Shown here: one piece after another, positions 53,644-62,596 of the stretch
Numbering within the stretch: the stretch's first letter is position 1
Layout: each line of letters opens with the position of its first letter
DNA from: Neobacillus ginsengisoli
GTDB taxonomy: Bacteria > Bacillota > Bacilli > Bacillales_B > DSM-18226
Reading direction: 5' to 3'
NCBI RefSeq assembly: GCF_030813055.1
Contig: NZ_JAUSTW010000003.1
Span: 629,910 to 693,909 of the forward strand
DNA length: 64,000 bases
Position numbers and translations under genes: made by a program
The notes under the pieces: generated by a model
The model's input: the letters and a program-made list of their open reading frames with translations, nothing else
Told to the model about the DNA's origin: nothing
Database searches by the model: none

Positions 53644-54594
53644 CTAATCCTGAAAATACTTTGCAATAATACTCTTCATCTGCTGTTGATCAATCACAAT
53701 CTCATCATTCCTAGCTTTCAGCACATCATCATACAAACTCTCCTGAACCCCTTGGAGCTGCTTGTAATTGACTTGTTTGTTAGGATCAATGCCTTTCACC
53801 GCAAGGCCAAGACTCAGCATATCCGACGTCGACATATTGGTTGCAACCATATATTTAGATACGGAATTAACTAATGATGGCAGTTTCGGAATATTACCTG
53901 GGCTTAACGCTTCTTCAGCAATTCCCTTTAACACCGCGACCTGTGCCATTTGCCGTCCATAATCCCCACCGGCAGCGGTGTGGCGTTCGCGGGCAATCGC
54001 TAATGCCGAAGTTCCGTTCACGAAATGCGGACCGGCCGTAATCACTTGGGAACCGATTTTCACTGTCTCCGGTACGTTCATCGTGATCCCACCCAAGGCA
54101 TCGACCATCGCTTGAAGGCCTTCAAAATTGGTTTCGGCATAATAATTAATCGGCACTCCCGTAAAATCACTGATCGTTTTTACAGCGCCTTCAATTCCTT
54201 GCTTAGGACCATTCTTCGACTGCAGGACATACTGGACGCTCGTTAGTTTGGTATAGCCATACCCGCTTAAATGAACACGCGTGTCACGCGGAATGCTGAT
54301 CGCGTTGATTTGGTCCTTGCTTAAATCAACATGCGCCAGCATCATCGTATCGGAATGCCCGATGGATTGACCTGGTCGTTGATCCGACCCCATTAGTAAA
54401 ATGTTAAAGCTCCCATTACTTTGCTGTGTGGTATTCCCCCCGTCCACTACTGGAACGGTTTTGAAGTGCTGGTTTGGCTGAATTCGATTGTAAGCAAATG
54501 CAAGGACTGCAACTATAACGATAATGATTCCAAGGATGGTATTACGAATAGCTTTCCATTTGCTCTTCTTTTTCATATGTCTCTCAGATCCCAT
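53644..54594 (-). CDS. LytR-CpsA-Psr (LCP) family glycopolymer ligase
   Basis: Encodes 316 residues. A short cytoplasmic tail and one membrane helix (about 15-35) lead to an extracellular LCP domain: FNILLMGSDQRPG, SDTMMLAHVD, SIPRDTRVHL with the key arginines, and ARERHTAAGGDYGRQMAQ. LCP enzymes transfer wall teichoic acid or capsule from the undecaprenyl carrier to peptidoglycan. ATG 54594 follows GGAGG by only 4 nt; an in-frame extension to 54666 is less likely. It lies beside the wall hydrolases but on the other strand. Confidence 0.9.
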   Translation of the reverse strand: MGSERHMKKKSKWKAIRNTILGIIIVIVAVLAFAYNRIQPNQHFKTVPVVDGGNTTQQSNGSFNILLMGSDQRPGQSIGHSDTMMLAHVDLSKDQINAISIPRDTRVHLSGYGYTKLTSVQYVLQSKNGPKQGIEGAVKTISDFTGVPINYYAETNFEGLQAMVDALGGITMNVPETVKIGSQVITAGPHFVNGTSALAIARERHTAAGGDYGRQMAQVAVLKGIAEEALSPGNIPKLPSLVNSVSKYMVATNMSTSDMLSLGLAVKGIDPNKQVNYKQLQGVQESLYDDVLKARNDEIVIDQQQMKSIIAKYFQD

Positions 54595-54729
54595 ATATCC
54601 TCCATTAGTAAGCGCTTTTATATATAACCACTCTTGTTTAGGTTGACTGAAAGGAACGTTTTCCATTCCATCAATCTAAAGGTTCTTCCGCAAAAATATG
54701 AAAAAAGTATGAATTTTACGATTGGTAAT

Positions 54730-54900
54730 AATAAGGAATTACCTATTTTACACCATCCAAACATTGTCTGCGAAAGTCAAACCTAAGTTATTTGGCTTCA
54801 GGCACCCAATTTTACACAAAGCTAACATTTTCACAACAGGTTTAGCCGGAGATGTCCCATCCTTCACTGTTGGAAAAAATTTTTTAATAAAAATTTTGTT
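54730..54900 (+). other. Leader with partial likeness to a GEMM (c-di-GMP) riboswitch
   Basis: Upstream of the secreted protein gene: GCGAAAGTCAAACC, then CACAAAGCTAACA, then TTTAGCCGGAGATG, ending near a T-run at 54884. These fragments echo conserved c-di-GMP-I blocks (GGCAAACC, GACGCAAAGC, AGCCGGGTTGCC), but with substitutions and an extra ~19 bases. It may be a diverged aptamer or chance similarity. Confidence 0.3.
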
Positions 54901-54992
54901 TAATTTTCTTATCTTATTCATACTTTTTTCAAAATACATGGTTACATTGAAAACTGTAAGGAAATTTATTTTATTAAGGAGAGGTTCTCAAG

Positions 54993-55613
54993 ATGAAAGT
55001 TAAATCCAGTTTGATTGCACCGATTTTAGCAGCATCTATATTAGTACCAACTGTAGGAAATGCGATGGCTAATCAAAAAACAGATACATCCAACACATCC
55101 GCAACTATCCAAAAAGAGAATCAAAAAGAAACTCATCACAAATTGGGAAAAGAGGAAAAGCAAAAAGATCTTATGAATATTATTAGTCAATATGCTTCTC
55201 CTCAATTAAAAACTCAACTTACAAAAGATCTTGCCACTCGTGAAAGTTTAATGAAGCAATTACGACAAACACCTGGTTTCCAAAAGCAAGAAAACCAAGA
55301 GAAAACGCAACGACAAGCATTTTACCAAGCTCATAAACAAGAAATTGATTCTATAAAACAACAAGTTAAAGATGGAAAATTAACTAAACAACAAGCACAT
55401 AAGAAATTAGAAGCACTATTCGGAAAAGAACAAGGTAAAGATCAAGATAATGATAAAGGAAAAGAGCAAGGCAAACGCGGTATCTATCGAGGATTAAAAA
55501 CAGCGATTCAAAAGAAAGACAAAGCTGCTATTAATTCAGCATTAGAAAAATTTGATGAACAATTAGAACGTTCTAATCAGCAATTACAACAAAAGATCAA
55601 CGCTAATAAATAA
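54993..55613 (+). CDS. Secreted, charged hypothetical protein
   Basis: Encodes 206 residues. A signal peptide (1-26; LIAPILAASILVPTVGNAMA) is followed by a mature region rich in Gln and Lys, mostly predicted helix. A low-complexity stretch, KEQGKDQDNDKGKEQGKRG, lies at about 150-170. No enzyme motif is seen. The gene has GGAGAGG about 8 nt upstream and a long AT-rich leader. It could be a small envelope or matrix protein. No family recognised. Confidence 0.75.
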   Translation: MKVKSSLIAPILAASILVPTVGNAMANQKTDTSNTSATIQKENQKETHHKLGKEEKQKDLMNIISQYASPQLKTQLTKDLATRESLMKQLRQTPGFQKQENQEKTQRQAFYQAHKQEIDSIKQQVKDGKLTKQQAHKKLEALFGKEQGKDQDNDKGKEQGKRGIYRGLKTAIQKKDKAAINSALEKFDEQLERSNQQLQQKINANK

Positions 55614-55737
55614 TGTTGATTTACATTAAGTAATTCTATTATTATTGGAGATGGCATAAATAGTTAGAGTCATACTTGAATAACAATTAAATTAGCACGC
55701 AAAAACGCTTGGGAAAAGTTTGTATCTAATTCTGAAA

Positions 55738-55860
55738 TGACCCCAAAAAGTTAGACATTTTATTTCATTAGGCCGCTTCTAGGGCTTGGGTTCGGTATTG
55801 TACCGGACTCAAGCCTTTTAATTTTGCCTTCATTCGTTTGTGATTGTAATAATCGTATTT
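55738..55860 (-). mobile_element. IS3-family relic (3' end of transposase)
   Basis: Minus strand encodes the final residues KYDYYNHKRMKAKLKGLSP.. [11 protein letters not shown], then stop and the terminal sequence TGTCTAACTTTTTGGGGTCA. This is the end of the orfB transposase and the right inverted repeat of an IS3/IS150-like element. The rest is missing. Its other border meets a fragment of a second gene that is repeated at 60117. Confidence 0.87.
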
Positions 55861-55905
55861 AAAATCAGGCCAAATTGAACGTTTCGAAGAATTTTCACAG
55901 TTTAC
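55861..55905 (+). pseudogene. Fragment of an unidentified gene, also present at 60117
   Basis: Encodes LKSGQIERFEEFSQFTN before diverging. The same N-terminus with its start codon occurs at 60117-60194. The IS3 relic interrupts or truncates this copy just before the start. Confidence 0.6.
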
Positions 55906-56013
55906 GAATCATTGTCTATTCTTCTTATCTTTATTGGAGCGTCTTTCATACTAATTAATGCTTTTTTCTAATATTTTATCCCTTTCATTTTCTCCTTTTC
56001 CCTAAAGATCTCC

Positions 56014-57279
56014 TTAATCCATCATGATTTCTTTTATATAGGAAGCAGAGAATCCATCTTGTAATAGCTGTTTCATCATTTTCATGTATGGATTAATATG
56101 CTTAAAATATTTCTTATAGGATGCACATAGATAATTTAGTCCTGGCTCACTTTGTTCTGATACTAGAAATCTATGTTTAGGACATTCACCATGACAAGCA
56201 AATCGAACCTCGCAATTTCTGCACACGGAGGGAAGTGTATCTCGCTTTTTTTTACCAAAGGTAAGCTGTGATGGCAAATTCATCATATCGGTTAAGCTGT
56301 CAGTAATATTACCCAATCGATATTCAGGATAAACGTAATGATCACAGGAAAACAGATCCCCATTATGTTCCATAGCAACCGCTCTACCGCACTCTTCCGA
56401 AAAAATACAGATTGGTGACGAGATTCCTATCCAGGAAGCTAATGCCCATTCAAAATTCATGACATAAACCGATCCTACATCATGCCGGACCCACTCATTA
56501 AAGATTTGAATTAAGAACTCTCCATACATGTCTGGTTCTACCGTCCAAGGAGTTACCGTTTGTTGAGCTTCTTCCATCAATAGAGAAGGTGGTGTTCCAT
56601 GGCGTAAAGACAACTCAACTGCCCCTTCATTCACTTCTCTTTCTACAATGGGAATAAACTGTATATATTGAATGTCTTGCTGCTTTAAAAAGTGATAGAT
56701 TTCCAGAGGATTATATGAGGCATGTCTTGTGACACAGGTAAGTATGTTATATTCTACGAGATGATTCTTTAACATAGAAAGAGACTTCATGACTAATTCA
56801 AATGTAGGTTTCCCCCCACGATCAATCCGGTACCTATCATGAATATGCTCCGGCCCGTCTAAGCTTAGACCTACCAAAAAGTGATGCGCTGAAAAGAACT
56901 CACACCAACGGTCATTTATTAATGTTCCATTTGTTTGAATCGTATTTGTAATTTGTTTACCATTCGCATATTTGTTTTGAAGAGAGACAGCCTTGCGAAA
57001 GAAATCTAACCCTATTAACGTTGGTTCCCCTCCCTGCCAAGCAAAGACAATTTCTTGCGTGTCCTGGGAGGCGATATACTGTTTAATATACGACTCTAAA
57101 ACGTCATCAGACATTCGGAAGGAATGATCTTTAGGAAAATACGCCTCCTTTTCCGTGTAATAGCAGTACGTACAATCCAGGTTACAAATCGGACCAGTTG
57201 GCTTTGCAAGTATGTGGAAACTGTTGTATTTATCCAATTTCTTACCTCTCTTCTTTTGCTGGATCTTTCCAATCTTCAT
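56014..57279 (-). CDS. Anaerobic sulfatase-maturating enzyme (radical SAM)
   Basis: Encodes 421 residues. The radical SAM cluster is Cys32, Cys36 and Cys39 in CNLDCTYCYY; a SPASM region near the C-terminus has CRNCEVRFACHGECPKHRF plus further cysteines for two auxiliary clusters. anSME converts an active-site Cys or Ser of sulfatases into formylglycine without oxygen. The gene starts 7 bases after the sulfatase gene, so substrate and maturase are co-expressed. An N-terminal KKRGKKLDK extension of about 15 residues is a little longer than usual. Confidence 0.94.
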   Translation of the reverse strand: MKIGKIQQKKRGKKLDKYNSFHILAKPTGPICNLDCTYCYYTEKEAYFPKDHSFRMSDDVLESYIKQYIASQDTQEIVFAWQGGEPTLIGLDFFRKAVSLQNKYANGKQITNTIQTNGTLINDRWCEFFSAHHFLVGLSLDGPEHIHDRYRIDRGGKPTFELVMKSLSMLKNHLVEYNILTCVTRHASYNPLEIYHFLKQQDIQYIQFIPIVEREVNEGAVELSLRHGTPPSLLMEEAQQTVTPWTVEPDMYGEFLIQIFNEWVRHDVGSVYVMNFEWALASWIGISSPICIFSEECGRAVAMEHNGDLFSCDHYVYPEYRLGNITDSLTDMMNLPSQLTFGKKKRDTLPSVCRNCEVRFACHGECPKHRFLVSEQSEPGLNYLCASYKKYFKHINPYMKMMKQLLQDGFSASYIKEIMMD

Positions 57280-57286
57280 AGGGCAT

Positions 57287-59515
57287 TTAAAGATAAATCA
57301 TCGTTCCATTTATATTAATGTAAATGAAATCTCTTTTTTTCTTTTTCAAAACCCTGCTATCTTCTTGATCATTATGAAGTTCAATGACCACTCTCTCAAT
57401 TTGCCCACTAAAAGGAAATTCCGGCACTGGGTAGTTAGGGCTCACTGATGTTAATCGATCCCTGCCTATATCCACTCCCTCAACCGAAATAACAAATGGT
57501 AAAGTACGAGGCATATAAAGGGTGCCAACCTGTTGACCATTGATATAAAGATTGCCCGTCCCTTGAATGAACATCTCCCTTTTAAATTCAAATTTTATGG
57601 TTGAATAACCAACGGGCACTTCAACAGAGGATTGAACTTTATAGAAAGTGCCAACATAATTATATTCATAGAACAAGTGGTTATCTTTTATATACAATGT
57701 ATACCCACTTGAATAATTACCATGAGCAATTAATACACCTTCTGCCGTACGATTCGTACGAAAGATTGGTACTGTGATCGAGTAAGAAGAACGTGTTACA
57801 TTTGGAGCAGCACTTGATGGCAAATGAGCCATACCGGGATAGAAGATGAACGTTGTTCTTCCTTCCTGCAATCCTTTATACCCTTTTCTAAATGGATTGT
57901 CATCTAAGGGCAGGACACCGTACTTCTTAGCTTCCTGCCACCATATTTCTTGAAGCTCTTTTAATTTTCCCGGATACTTTTTTGCTACATTATACTTTTG
58001 CGAAAAATCTTGGTTTACATCGTATAACTCCCAATGATCTTCATCAAAAGGGACACCCGGTTCATGATAGGTAACAGCAACCCACCCATCCTGCCAAATA
58101 GCCCGATGTCCGAGCATTTCAAAATACTGTGTTTTTCTCTTTGATGGGACATGCGGTTCTGTAAATGTATCTAGCATACTCACACCATGAAGGGGCATCT
58201 GTGGAACTCCTTCATAAATTTTAGGAGCCTCAATACCTAGGAGATCTAATATGGTAGGAGTAATATCAATAGCATGATAAAATTGGGAGCGAATTGAGCC
58301 AGGGTCCGGAATACTTTGAGGGCATTGGATGATAAGGGGGACATGCGTCCCTCCAAAAAACGTATTTTGCTTATAATATTTAAAAGGCGTATTATTCACT
58401 TGCGCCCATCCTTTAGGATAATTCGGTCTTGTAAAAGGTCCTCCTATCTCATCAACATGATCAAACATGTCATCCAAGCTTTCCTGGATTCCATTGAAGT
58501 ATGCGGAATCATTAATGGAACCATTCCAGCCTCCTTCCTGACTACCGCCGTTATCAGAAAGTAAAACAATTATGGTATTATCTAGCTTGTTTTTTGATTT
58601 CAGGAAATTGAGCAATCTGCCTATTTGCTGATCCGTGTGAGTTAAGAAGCCGGCAAACGTCTGTTGAAATTTGATAAACAAACCTCTCTCCTTCGTTGTA
58701 AGTTCGTCCCATGGCTTAATCCCCGGATTGCGTTCAACGAATTCGGTGTAAGGCGGAATAACTCCTATTTCCTTTTGTCGTGCGAATCGCTCTTCCCTTA
58801 TTTGATCCCAGCCTTTATCGTAAACTCCCTCATATTTTTCTATAAATTCTCTTGGTACCTGATGAGGCTCATGCTGTGCCCCGAAGGCTAAGTACAGGAA
58901 GAATGGACGGTCCGGAGTAACAGAAATATGATCAGTCAAAAATTCCATCGTTCTATCAACCAGGTCCTCTGATAAATGATAATTAGAGTTATCAGGCTTT
59001 TGGACACGATGATTATCGTATATTAAATCCGGCGTATACTGATCAGTCATCCCTAATAAAAAGCCATAATACCGCCCAAAGCCTTTTGAGAGTGGCCAGT
59101 TTTCAAAAGGTCCACTAGATGCTGCTTCATGACCAGGAACCAGATGCCATTTGCCAACCAGATAGGTCGCCATCCCATTCAACTTTAAAATCTCAGCCAA
59201 AATGGCTGCCCTATCTGAAATTCTCCCTCGCTTATTAGGGTATTGAGGTCCCCAATCTATTTCAGTTACGAATCCTACCCCTACCGAGTGGCAATTACGA
59301 CCTGTTAGAAGACACGCACGAGTAGGAGAACACAATGGAGTTACATTAAAGTTATTATACCGAAGGCCGTTTTTAGCTAATGAATCAATATTAGGCGTTT
59401 CAATCTCTGAACCAAAGCAACCTAAAGCTGAATAACCACAATCATCTAGAACAATATATATTACATTGAGCGCAGATTTTTTGTCGGAATTTTCAAGCCC
59501 TGCCCTAATCACCAT
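57287..59515 (-). CDS. Type I sulfatase (arylsulfatase family)
   Basis: Encodes 742 residues. VIYIVLDDCGYSALGCFGSE gives the metal-binding Asp pair, and CSPTRACLLTGRN (Cys62) is the Cys-type formylglycine signature. GKWHLVPGHE and LSDNGGSQEGGWNGS complete the active site. A C-terminal beta domain (about 570-740) may bind substrate. No signal peptide is evident, so it acts in the cytoplasm or leaves by another route. The chosen ATG 59515 is 9 nt after AAAGGA; the ATG at 59533 has no ribosome site. It hydrolyses a sulfate ester, substrate unknown, and is activated by the downstream anSME. Confidence 0.93.
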   Translation of the reverse strand: MVIRAGLENSDKKSALNVIYIVLDDCGYSALGCFGSEIETPNIDSLAKNGLRYNNFNVTPLCSPTRACLLTGRNCHSVGVGFVTEIDWGPQYPNKRGRISDRAAILAEILKLNGMATYLVGKWHLVPGHEAASSGPFENWPLSKGFGRYYGFLLGMTDQYTPDLIYDNHRVQKPDNSNYHLSEDLVDRTMEFLTDHISVTPDRPFFLYLAFGAQHEPHQVPREFIEKYEGVYDKGWDQIREERFARQKEIGVIPPYTEFVERNPGIKPWDELTTKERGLFIKFQQTFAGFLTHTDQQIGRLLNFLKSKNKLDNTIIVLLSDNGGSQEGGWNGSINDSAYFNGIQESLDDMFDHVDEIGGPFTRPNYPKGWAQVNNTPFKYYKQNTFFGGTHVPLIIQCPQSIPDPGSIRSQFYHAIDITPTILDLLGIEAPKIYEGVPQMPLHGVSMLDTFTEPHVPSKRKTQYFEMLGHRAIWQDGWVAVTYHEPGVPFDEDHWELYDVNQDFSQKYNVAKKYPGKLKELQEIWWQEAKKYGVLPLDDNPFRKGYKGLQEGRTTFIFYPGMAHLPSSAAPNVTRSSYSITVPIFRTNRTAEGVLIAHGNYSSGYTLYIKDNHLFYEYNYVGTFYKVQSSVEVPVGYSTIKFEFKREMFIQGTGNLYINGQQVGTLYMPRTLPFVISVEGVDIGRDRLTSVSPNYPVPEFPFSGQIERVVIELHNDQEDSRVLKKKKRDFIYININGTMIYL

Positions 59516-59865
59516 TACCATCTGTCCTTTCATACTAAATAATAGTACAAGGGTTCGTAAACAATGGGCATATATATTAAGTAACGTATGAAGAGGACGA
59601 TATAATAATGAATAATCTACTTAAAAAGACGCTTTTTTTATTTCCTAAACGGAACCTTGAAAAAACCGCCTTTACTTATGATACGGTTCACCGCGATTAA
59701 TCCGAAATTATATTAGTGATAGTACCATTTTCATTTCTACTAGTACCTCACACAATTATTCATTTATTAATAAGAGGGATCTTGTCACATTAGTTATAAC
59801 CAGCTGTGAAAGGAAAGTATTTATAAGTGCTTATAAACCTTAGATAGATCAAGGGTTGTAAACCC

Positions 59866-59893
59866 AACCACTTATTAGTGGTTGTTTTTTTAT
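59866..59893 (+). terminator. Terminator AACCACT/AGTGGTT
   Basis: Stem 59866-59883 and seven T. The 59.5-60.1 kb gap otherwise holds only a palindrome at 59951 and AT-rich DNA; no gene precedes this terminator on the plus strand. Confidence 0.75.
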
Positions 59894-59950
59894 GTTTGGC
59901 AATTATGAGTCGCACTTTCATCATTCGAGCAATTCCACCAAAAATCCCTT

Positions 59951-59970
59951 TTAACCAAACGTTTGATTAA
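59951..59970. promoter_or_regulatory. 20-bp palindrome TTAACCAAACGTTTGATTAA
   Basis: One mismatch from a perfect palindrome. A related site lies at 1241-1260. A dimeric TetR- or LacI-type regulator, or a chromosome-organising protein, could bind it. Confidence 0.45.
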
Positions 59971-60116
59971 AATTGGCACTAGCCCTCCTACTAAAGGATT
60001 TCCACCTCAAAACACTTAAAAATTATGTCACAATTTTGTCACCAAAACACTCAAACAACCCTGTCCCTTTTCCCTCTGGATTTATATATAGAGGGTAAAA
60101 GGGTGGTGCATTTAAA

Positions 60117-60194
60117 TGAATTTAAAATCAGGCCAAATTGAACGTTTTGAAGGATTTTCGCAGTTTACAAATCTTAAGGAGTTTAATCATTAAT
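60117..60194 (+). pseudogene. N-terminal remnant of an unidentified gene
   Basis: ATG 60117 opens 25 codons, MNLKSGQIERFEGFSQFTNL and KEFNH, then stop. About 45 bases of it recur at 55861. It looks like the start of a larger helix-turn-helix type protein that has been cut off. Confidence 0.5.
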
Positions 60195-60551
60195 CATACG
60201 TGAGGTTATTTCGATACAAATGATCTAATACTCTTAGAAAGGAAAATTCTCTTGGTACTTTCGTAGGCACTGACCGTAGGGAATTTATCTTAAACTGAGT
60301 GGGCGGGCTGACCCCAATTCTTCCATTATCTAATCATGCTAACGGGGGCCAGAGTGGCGGCAATCCCTTTATTTGTTCATTAACGTAGCAGGAAGATGAA
60401 GAAGATAGTAGTTAACATTTCATGTTGGCTCAGATTGTAGACAAAAGGCATCCGATTAAGCCTATTTGGATGCCTAAACATCTTTCTCAAACTAAAGGTT
60501 TCCAATCAGCCTAAGGCATAGTAAATCTATATCAGATAATAGATTCGAATA
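60195..60551. other. Intergenic debris with one hairpin
   Basis: No gene recognised. AGGCATCC (60446-60453) pairs with GGATGCCT (60468-60475), a probable terminator of the minus-strand ORF at 60552. A GC-richer patch, CTAACGGGGGCCAGAGTGGC near 60338, resembles insertion-sequence debris. Confidence 0.5.
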
Positions 60552-60989
60552 TTAGCTTTTTATTAGCATTTTATCTAATTCACGTACTTTATCATATGAA
60601 TTTAATAGTTGTTTAGGTACCAATGTTCTTCCATATTCCCAGGAATTCGTTTCTATTAGAGATAAAAGCTGTTCTTTTTCTTCTTCCTTACCATACATTA
60701 TTATCCTAGTATCATGTTTATTTTTCTTAAAATCTAAATAATAACCGAGCACATGATAAAGAATAATTTTAACAAAGTTTTCATCTGTCTCTTTAATCTT
60801 AAAGTTCATTTTAGCTTTATATCCGTTAACTTGTAAGTAGTTAAACCTTATAGTATTGTGCGATACGTTATAACTCATTGGTGCAGTTAACTTATTGTTA
60901 AATTCATAATTTATATCTAAATTGTGCTCATGTAATGTATTTTCAATTATCTTCTCGATATCCCATATATAAAGCATCTTATTGATCAC
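60552..60989 (-). CDS. Hypothetical protein, degenerate zincin-like
   Basis: Encodes 145 residues. The segment IILYHVLGYYLDF followed about 30 residues later by LIETNSWEYGRTLVP has the layout of IrrE-like or related zinc peptidases (HExxH, then a downstream Glu). But the motif is HVLGY here: the catalytic Glu and second His are absent. It may be a non-enzymatic binding protein or a decaying gene. A clear ribosome site (GAAAGGGAAG) precedes ATG 60989. Confidence 0.6.
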   Translation of the reverse strand: MINKMLYIWDIEKIIENTLHEHNLDINYEFNNKLTAPMSYNVSHNTIRFNYLQVNGYKAKMNFKIKETDENFVKIILYHVLGYYLDFKKNKHDTRIIMYGKEEEKEQLLSLIETNSWEYGRTLVPKQLLNSYDKVRELDKMLIKS

Positions 60990-61036
60990 TTCCCTTTCAA
61001 GGATTTACTTCATTTAGAGTAATCTGCTCCCTCGTA

Positions 61037-61276
61037 TTAAGTAGGCAGAAGCGACACAAGTGGCACCTTGTGATAGTATTTCTTCTCGACTTTTACTAAT
61101 CCTTTACCTAAATGATTCTTTTCAAAATAGCATTTGACCTCATTATGAACTTTTATCTTATCACCCGAAGGGTAGTCTTTAGCAGGAAAATGGATCCGTG
61201 TCCCGTCATCAACCTTTTCCGTAGTATTGATTCCCTTGATGCGAGCACCGCTCGGATGATCACTCTTTTGAACATG
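61037..61276 (-). pseudogene. Startless open frame of 80 codons
   Basis: The minus strand reads VQKSDHPSGARIKGINTTEK and on through VDDGTRIHFPAKDYPSGDKI to a stop at 61037. Codon use looks real, but a stop lies immediately upstream and no start codon occurs in the useful part. Probably the tail of a lost gene. Family unknown. Confidence 0.4.
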
Positions 61277-61472
61277 TTACTCTACCCCCTTCTATTTATT
61301 TTAAGAAATGAGAGAGGAAAGTGAATCCTTCTTTGTTCCTTTAGTCTTTATACCTATGTCAGGATTGAACCATATTATTCTAATGCTACAAAAAGGGACA
61401 AGTTCACCAAGGGGTGAAGTCTGCCAAAATGAAGTTGAGTTCATACATATTTGTTTGGATTAGCATGTTGAA

Positions 61473-61619
61473 TATTTTAAACAAGAATTAGCAAAATATA
61501 TTGATTATTATTATCACAAACGAATTAAGACAAAATTAAAAGGCTTGAATCCGGTACAATACCGAACTCAAGCCCTAGAAGCTGCCTAATAAAATAAATG
61601 TCTAACTTTTGGAGTTCAC
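61473..61619 (+). mobile_element. IS3-family relic (3' end), opposite orientation
   Basis: Encodes [20 protein letters not shown] then [20 protein letters not shown] and stop, followed by the terminal TGTCTAACTTTTGGAGTTCA. It is the same element as the relic at 55738 but on the other strand, so the two end pieces face outward around the sulfatase region. It also abuts the 3' end of the tRNA array. Confidence 0.87.
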
Positions 61620-61660
61620 TTCATATCCAAGCGTTTTTTCATACCTTATAACTGTTTTTA

Positions 61661-61734
61661 CGCGCCTTAGAGGATTCGAACCTCTGACCGTACGCTTAGA
61701 AGGCGTATGCTCTATCCTGCTGAGCTAAAGGCGC
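61661..61734 (-). tRNA. tRNA-Arg (TCT)
   Basis: Cloverleaf complete; anticodon loop CTTCTAA, anticodon TCT, reads AGA. 74 nt, CCA not encoded. Last tRNA of the array. Confidence 0.93.
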
Positions 61735-61744
61735 ATCTTATCTA

Positions 61745-61825
61745 TGGCGGAGAAGGAGGGAATTAAACCCATGTGCCGTTTACTCGACCAACACCCTTAG
61801 CAGGGGCGCCACTTCAGACTCCTGA
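61745..61825 (-). pseudogene. tRNA-Ser (GCT) pseudogene
   Basis: The 3' half matches tRNA-Ser-GCT: anticodon loop CTGCTAA, variable arm, GGGTTTAATTCCC and CTTCTCCGCCA. The 5' strand that should pair as GGAGAAG is replaced by unrelated sequence (AATCAGGAG), so the acceptor stem and D-arm cannot form. Confidence 0.8.
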
Positions 61826-61847
61826 TTACTACCTAATAACAATAAAA

Positions 61848-61922
61848 TGGCTCCGCAGGTAGGACTCGAACCTACGACCGATCGGTTAACAGCCGATTGC
61901 TCTACCACTGAGCTACTGCGGA
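61848..61922 (-). tRNA. tRNA-Asn (GTT)
   Basis: Anticodon loop CTGTTAA. 75 nt with encoded CCA; acceptor TCCGCAG/CTGCGGA intact. Confidence 0.95.
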
Positions 61923-61944
61923 ACAAAAATATATAATTTTATTA

Positions 61945-62021
<77 letters not shown>

Positions 62022-62031
62022 ATAATAAATA

Positions 62032-62108
62032 TGGGGCGGCTGATGGGAATCGAACCCACGAATGTCGGAACCACAATCCGATGCGTTAACCACTTCGCCA
62101 CAACCGCC
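62032..62108 (-). tRNA. tRNA-His (GTG)
   Basis: Anticodon loop TTGTGGT. 77 nt including the extra 5' G typical of tRNA-His and an encoded CCA. Confidence 0.94.
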
Positions 62109-62112
62109 ATCA

Positions 62113-62188
62113 TGGTGGAGGGGGACGGAATCAAACCGCCGACACAAGGATTTTCAGTCCTTTGCTCTACCAACTGAGCTACTGAGCC
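62113..62188 (-). pseudogene. tRNA-Phe (GAA), degenerate acceptor stem
   Basis: Body and anticodon (loop CTGAAAA) match tRNA-Phe. The acceptor strands are GGCTCAG and CCCCTCC; four of seven pairs fail. The T-loop reads TTTGATT instead of TTCGATT. Encoded CCA is present. The 3' strand may come from another tRNA, giving a chimera. Unlikely to be charged. Confidence 0.7.
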
Positions 62189-62230
62189 ACACAATCTATA
62201 TCAACAGTAGTTAACCTACCGGGATAAAAT

Positions 62231-62307
62231 TGGCGGTCCGGACGGGACTCGAACCCGCGACCTCCTGCGTGACAGGCAGGCATTCTAACCAACTGAACTA
62301 CCGGACC
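62231..62307 (-). tRNA. tRNA-Asp (GTC)
   Basis: Anticodon loop CTGTCAC. 77 nt with CCA; acceptor GGTCCGG/CCGGACC intact. Confidence 0.95.
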
Positions 62308-62311
62308 ATAT

Positions 62312-62384
<73 letters not shown>

Positions 62385-62409
62385 ACGATAAGATAAAAAA
62401 TAAATAATA

Positions 62410-62502
62410 TGGCGGAGGAAGAGGGATTCGAACCCCCGCGCGGTTTAACCCGCCTGTCGGTTTTCAAGACCGATCCCTTCAGCCGGACTTGGGTATTCCT
62501 CC
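62410..62502 (-). tRNA. tRNA-Ser (TGA)
   Basis: Long variable arm, anticodon loop CTTGAAA. 93 nt with CCA; acceptor GGAGGAA/TTCCTCC intact. Confidence 0.95.
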
Positions 62503-62519
62503 ATATTATAAAAAATTAC

Positions 62520-62596
62520 TGGTGGACCTTGTAGGACTCGAACCTACGACCGGACGGTTATGAGCCGTCTGCTCTAACCAGCTGAGCTAAAGGTCC
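62520..62596 (-). tRNA. tRNA-Ile2 (CAT, lysidine-modified)
   Basis: Anticodon CAT, but the body GGACCTTTAGCTCAGCTGG matches Bacillus tRNA-Ile2 rather than Met, so C34 is expected to become lysidine through TilS and read AUA. 77 nt with CCA. Its 5' 27 bases are duplicated at 62712. Confidence 0.88.

Noticed and set aside
54607..54620. GTAAGCGCTTTTAT upstream of the LCP gene as a cre site
   Set aside because: It lacks the outer TG..CA positions of the consensus and sits beside the ribosome site only by chance.
61112..61324. 70-codon plus-strand frame
   Set aside because: Antisense to a better coding-like minus-strand remnant at 61037-61276 and without initiation signal.
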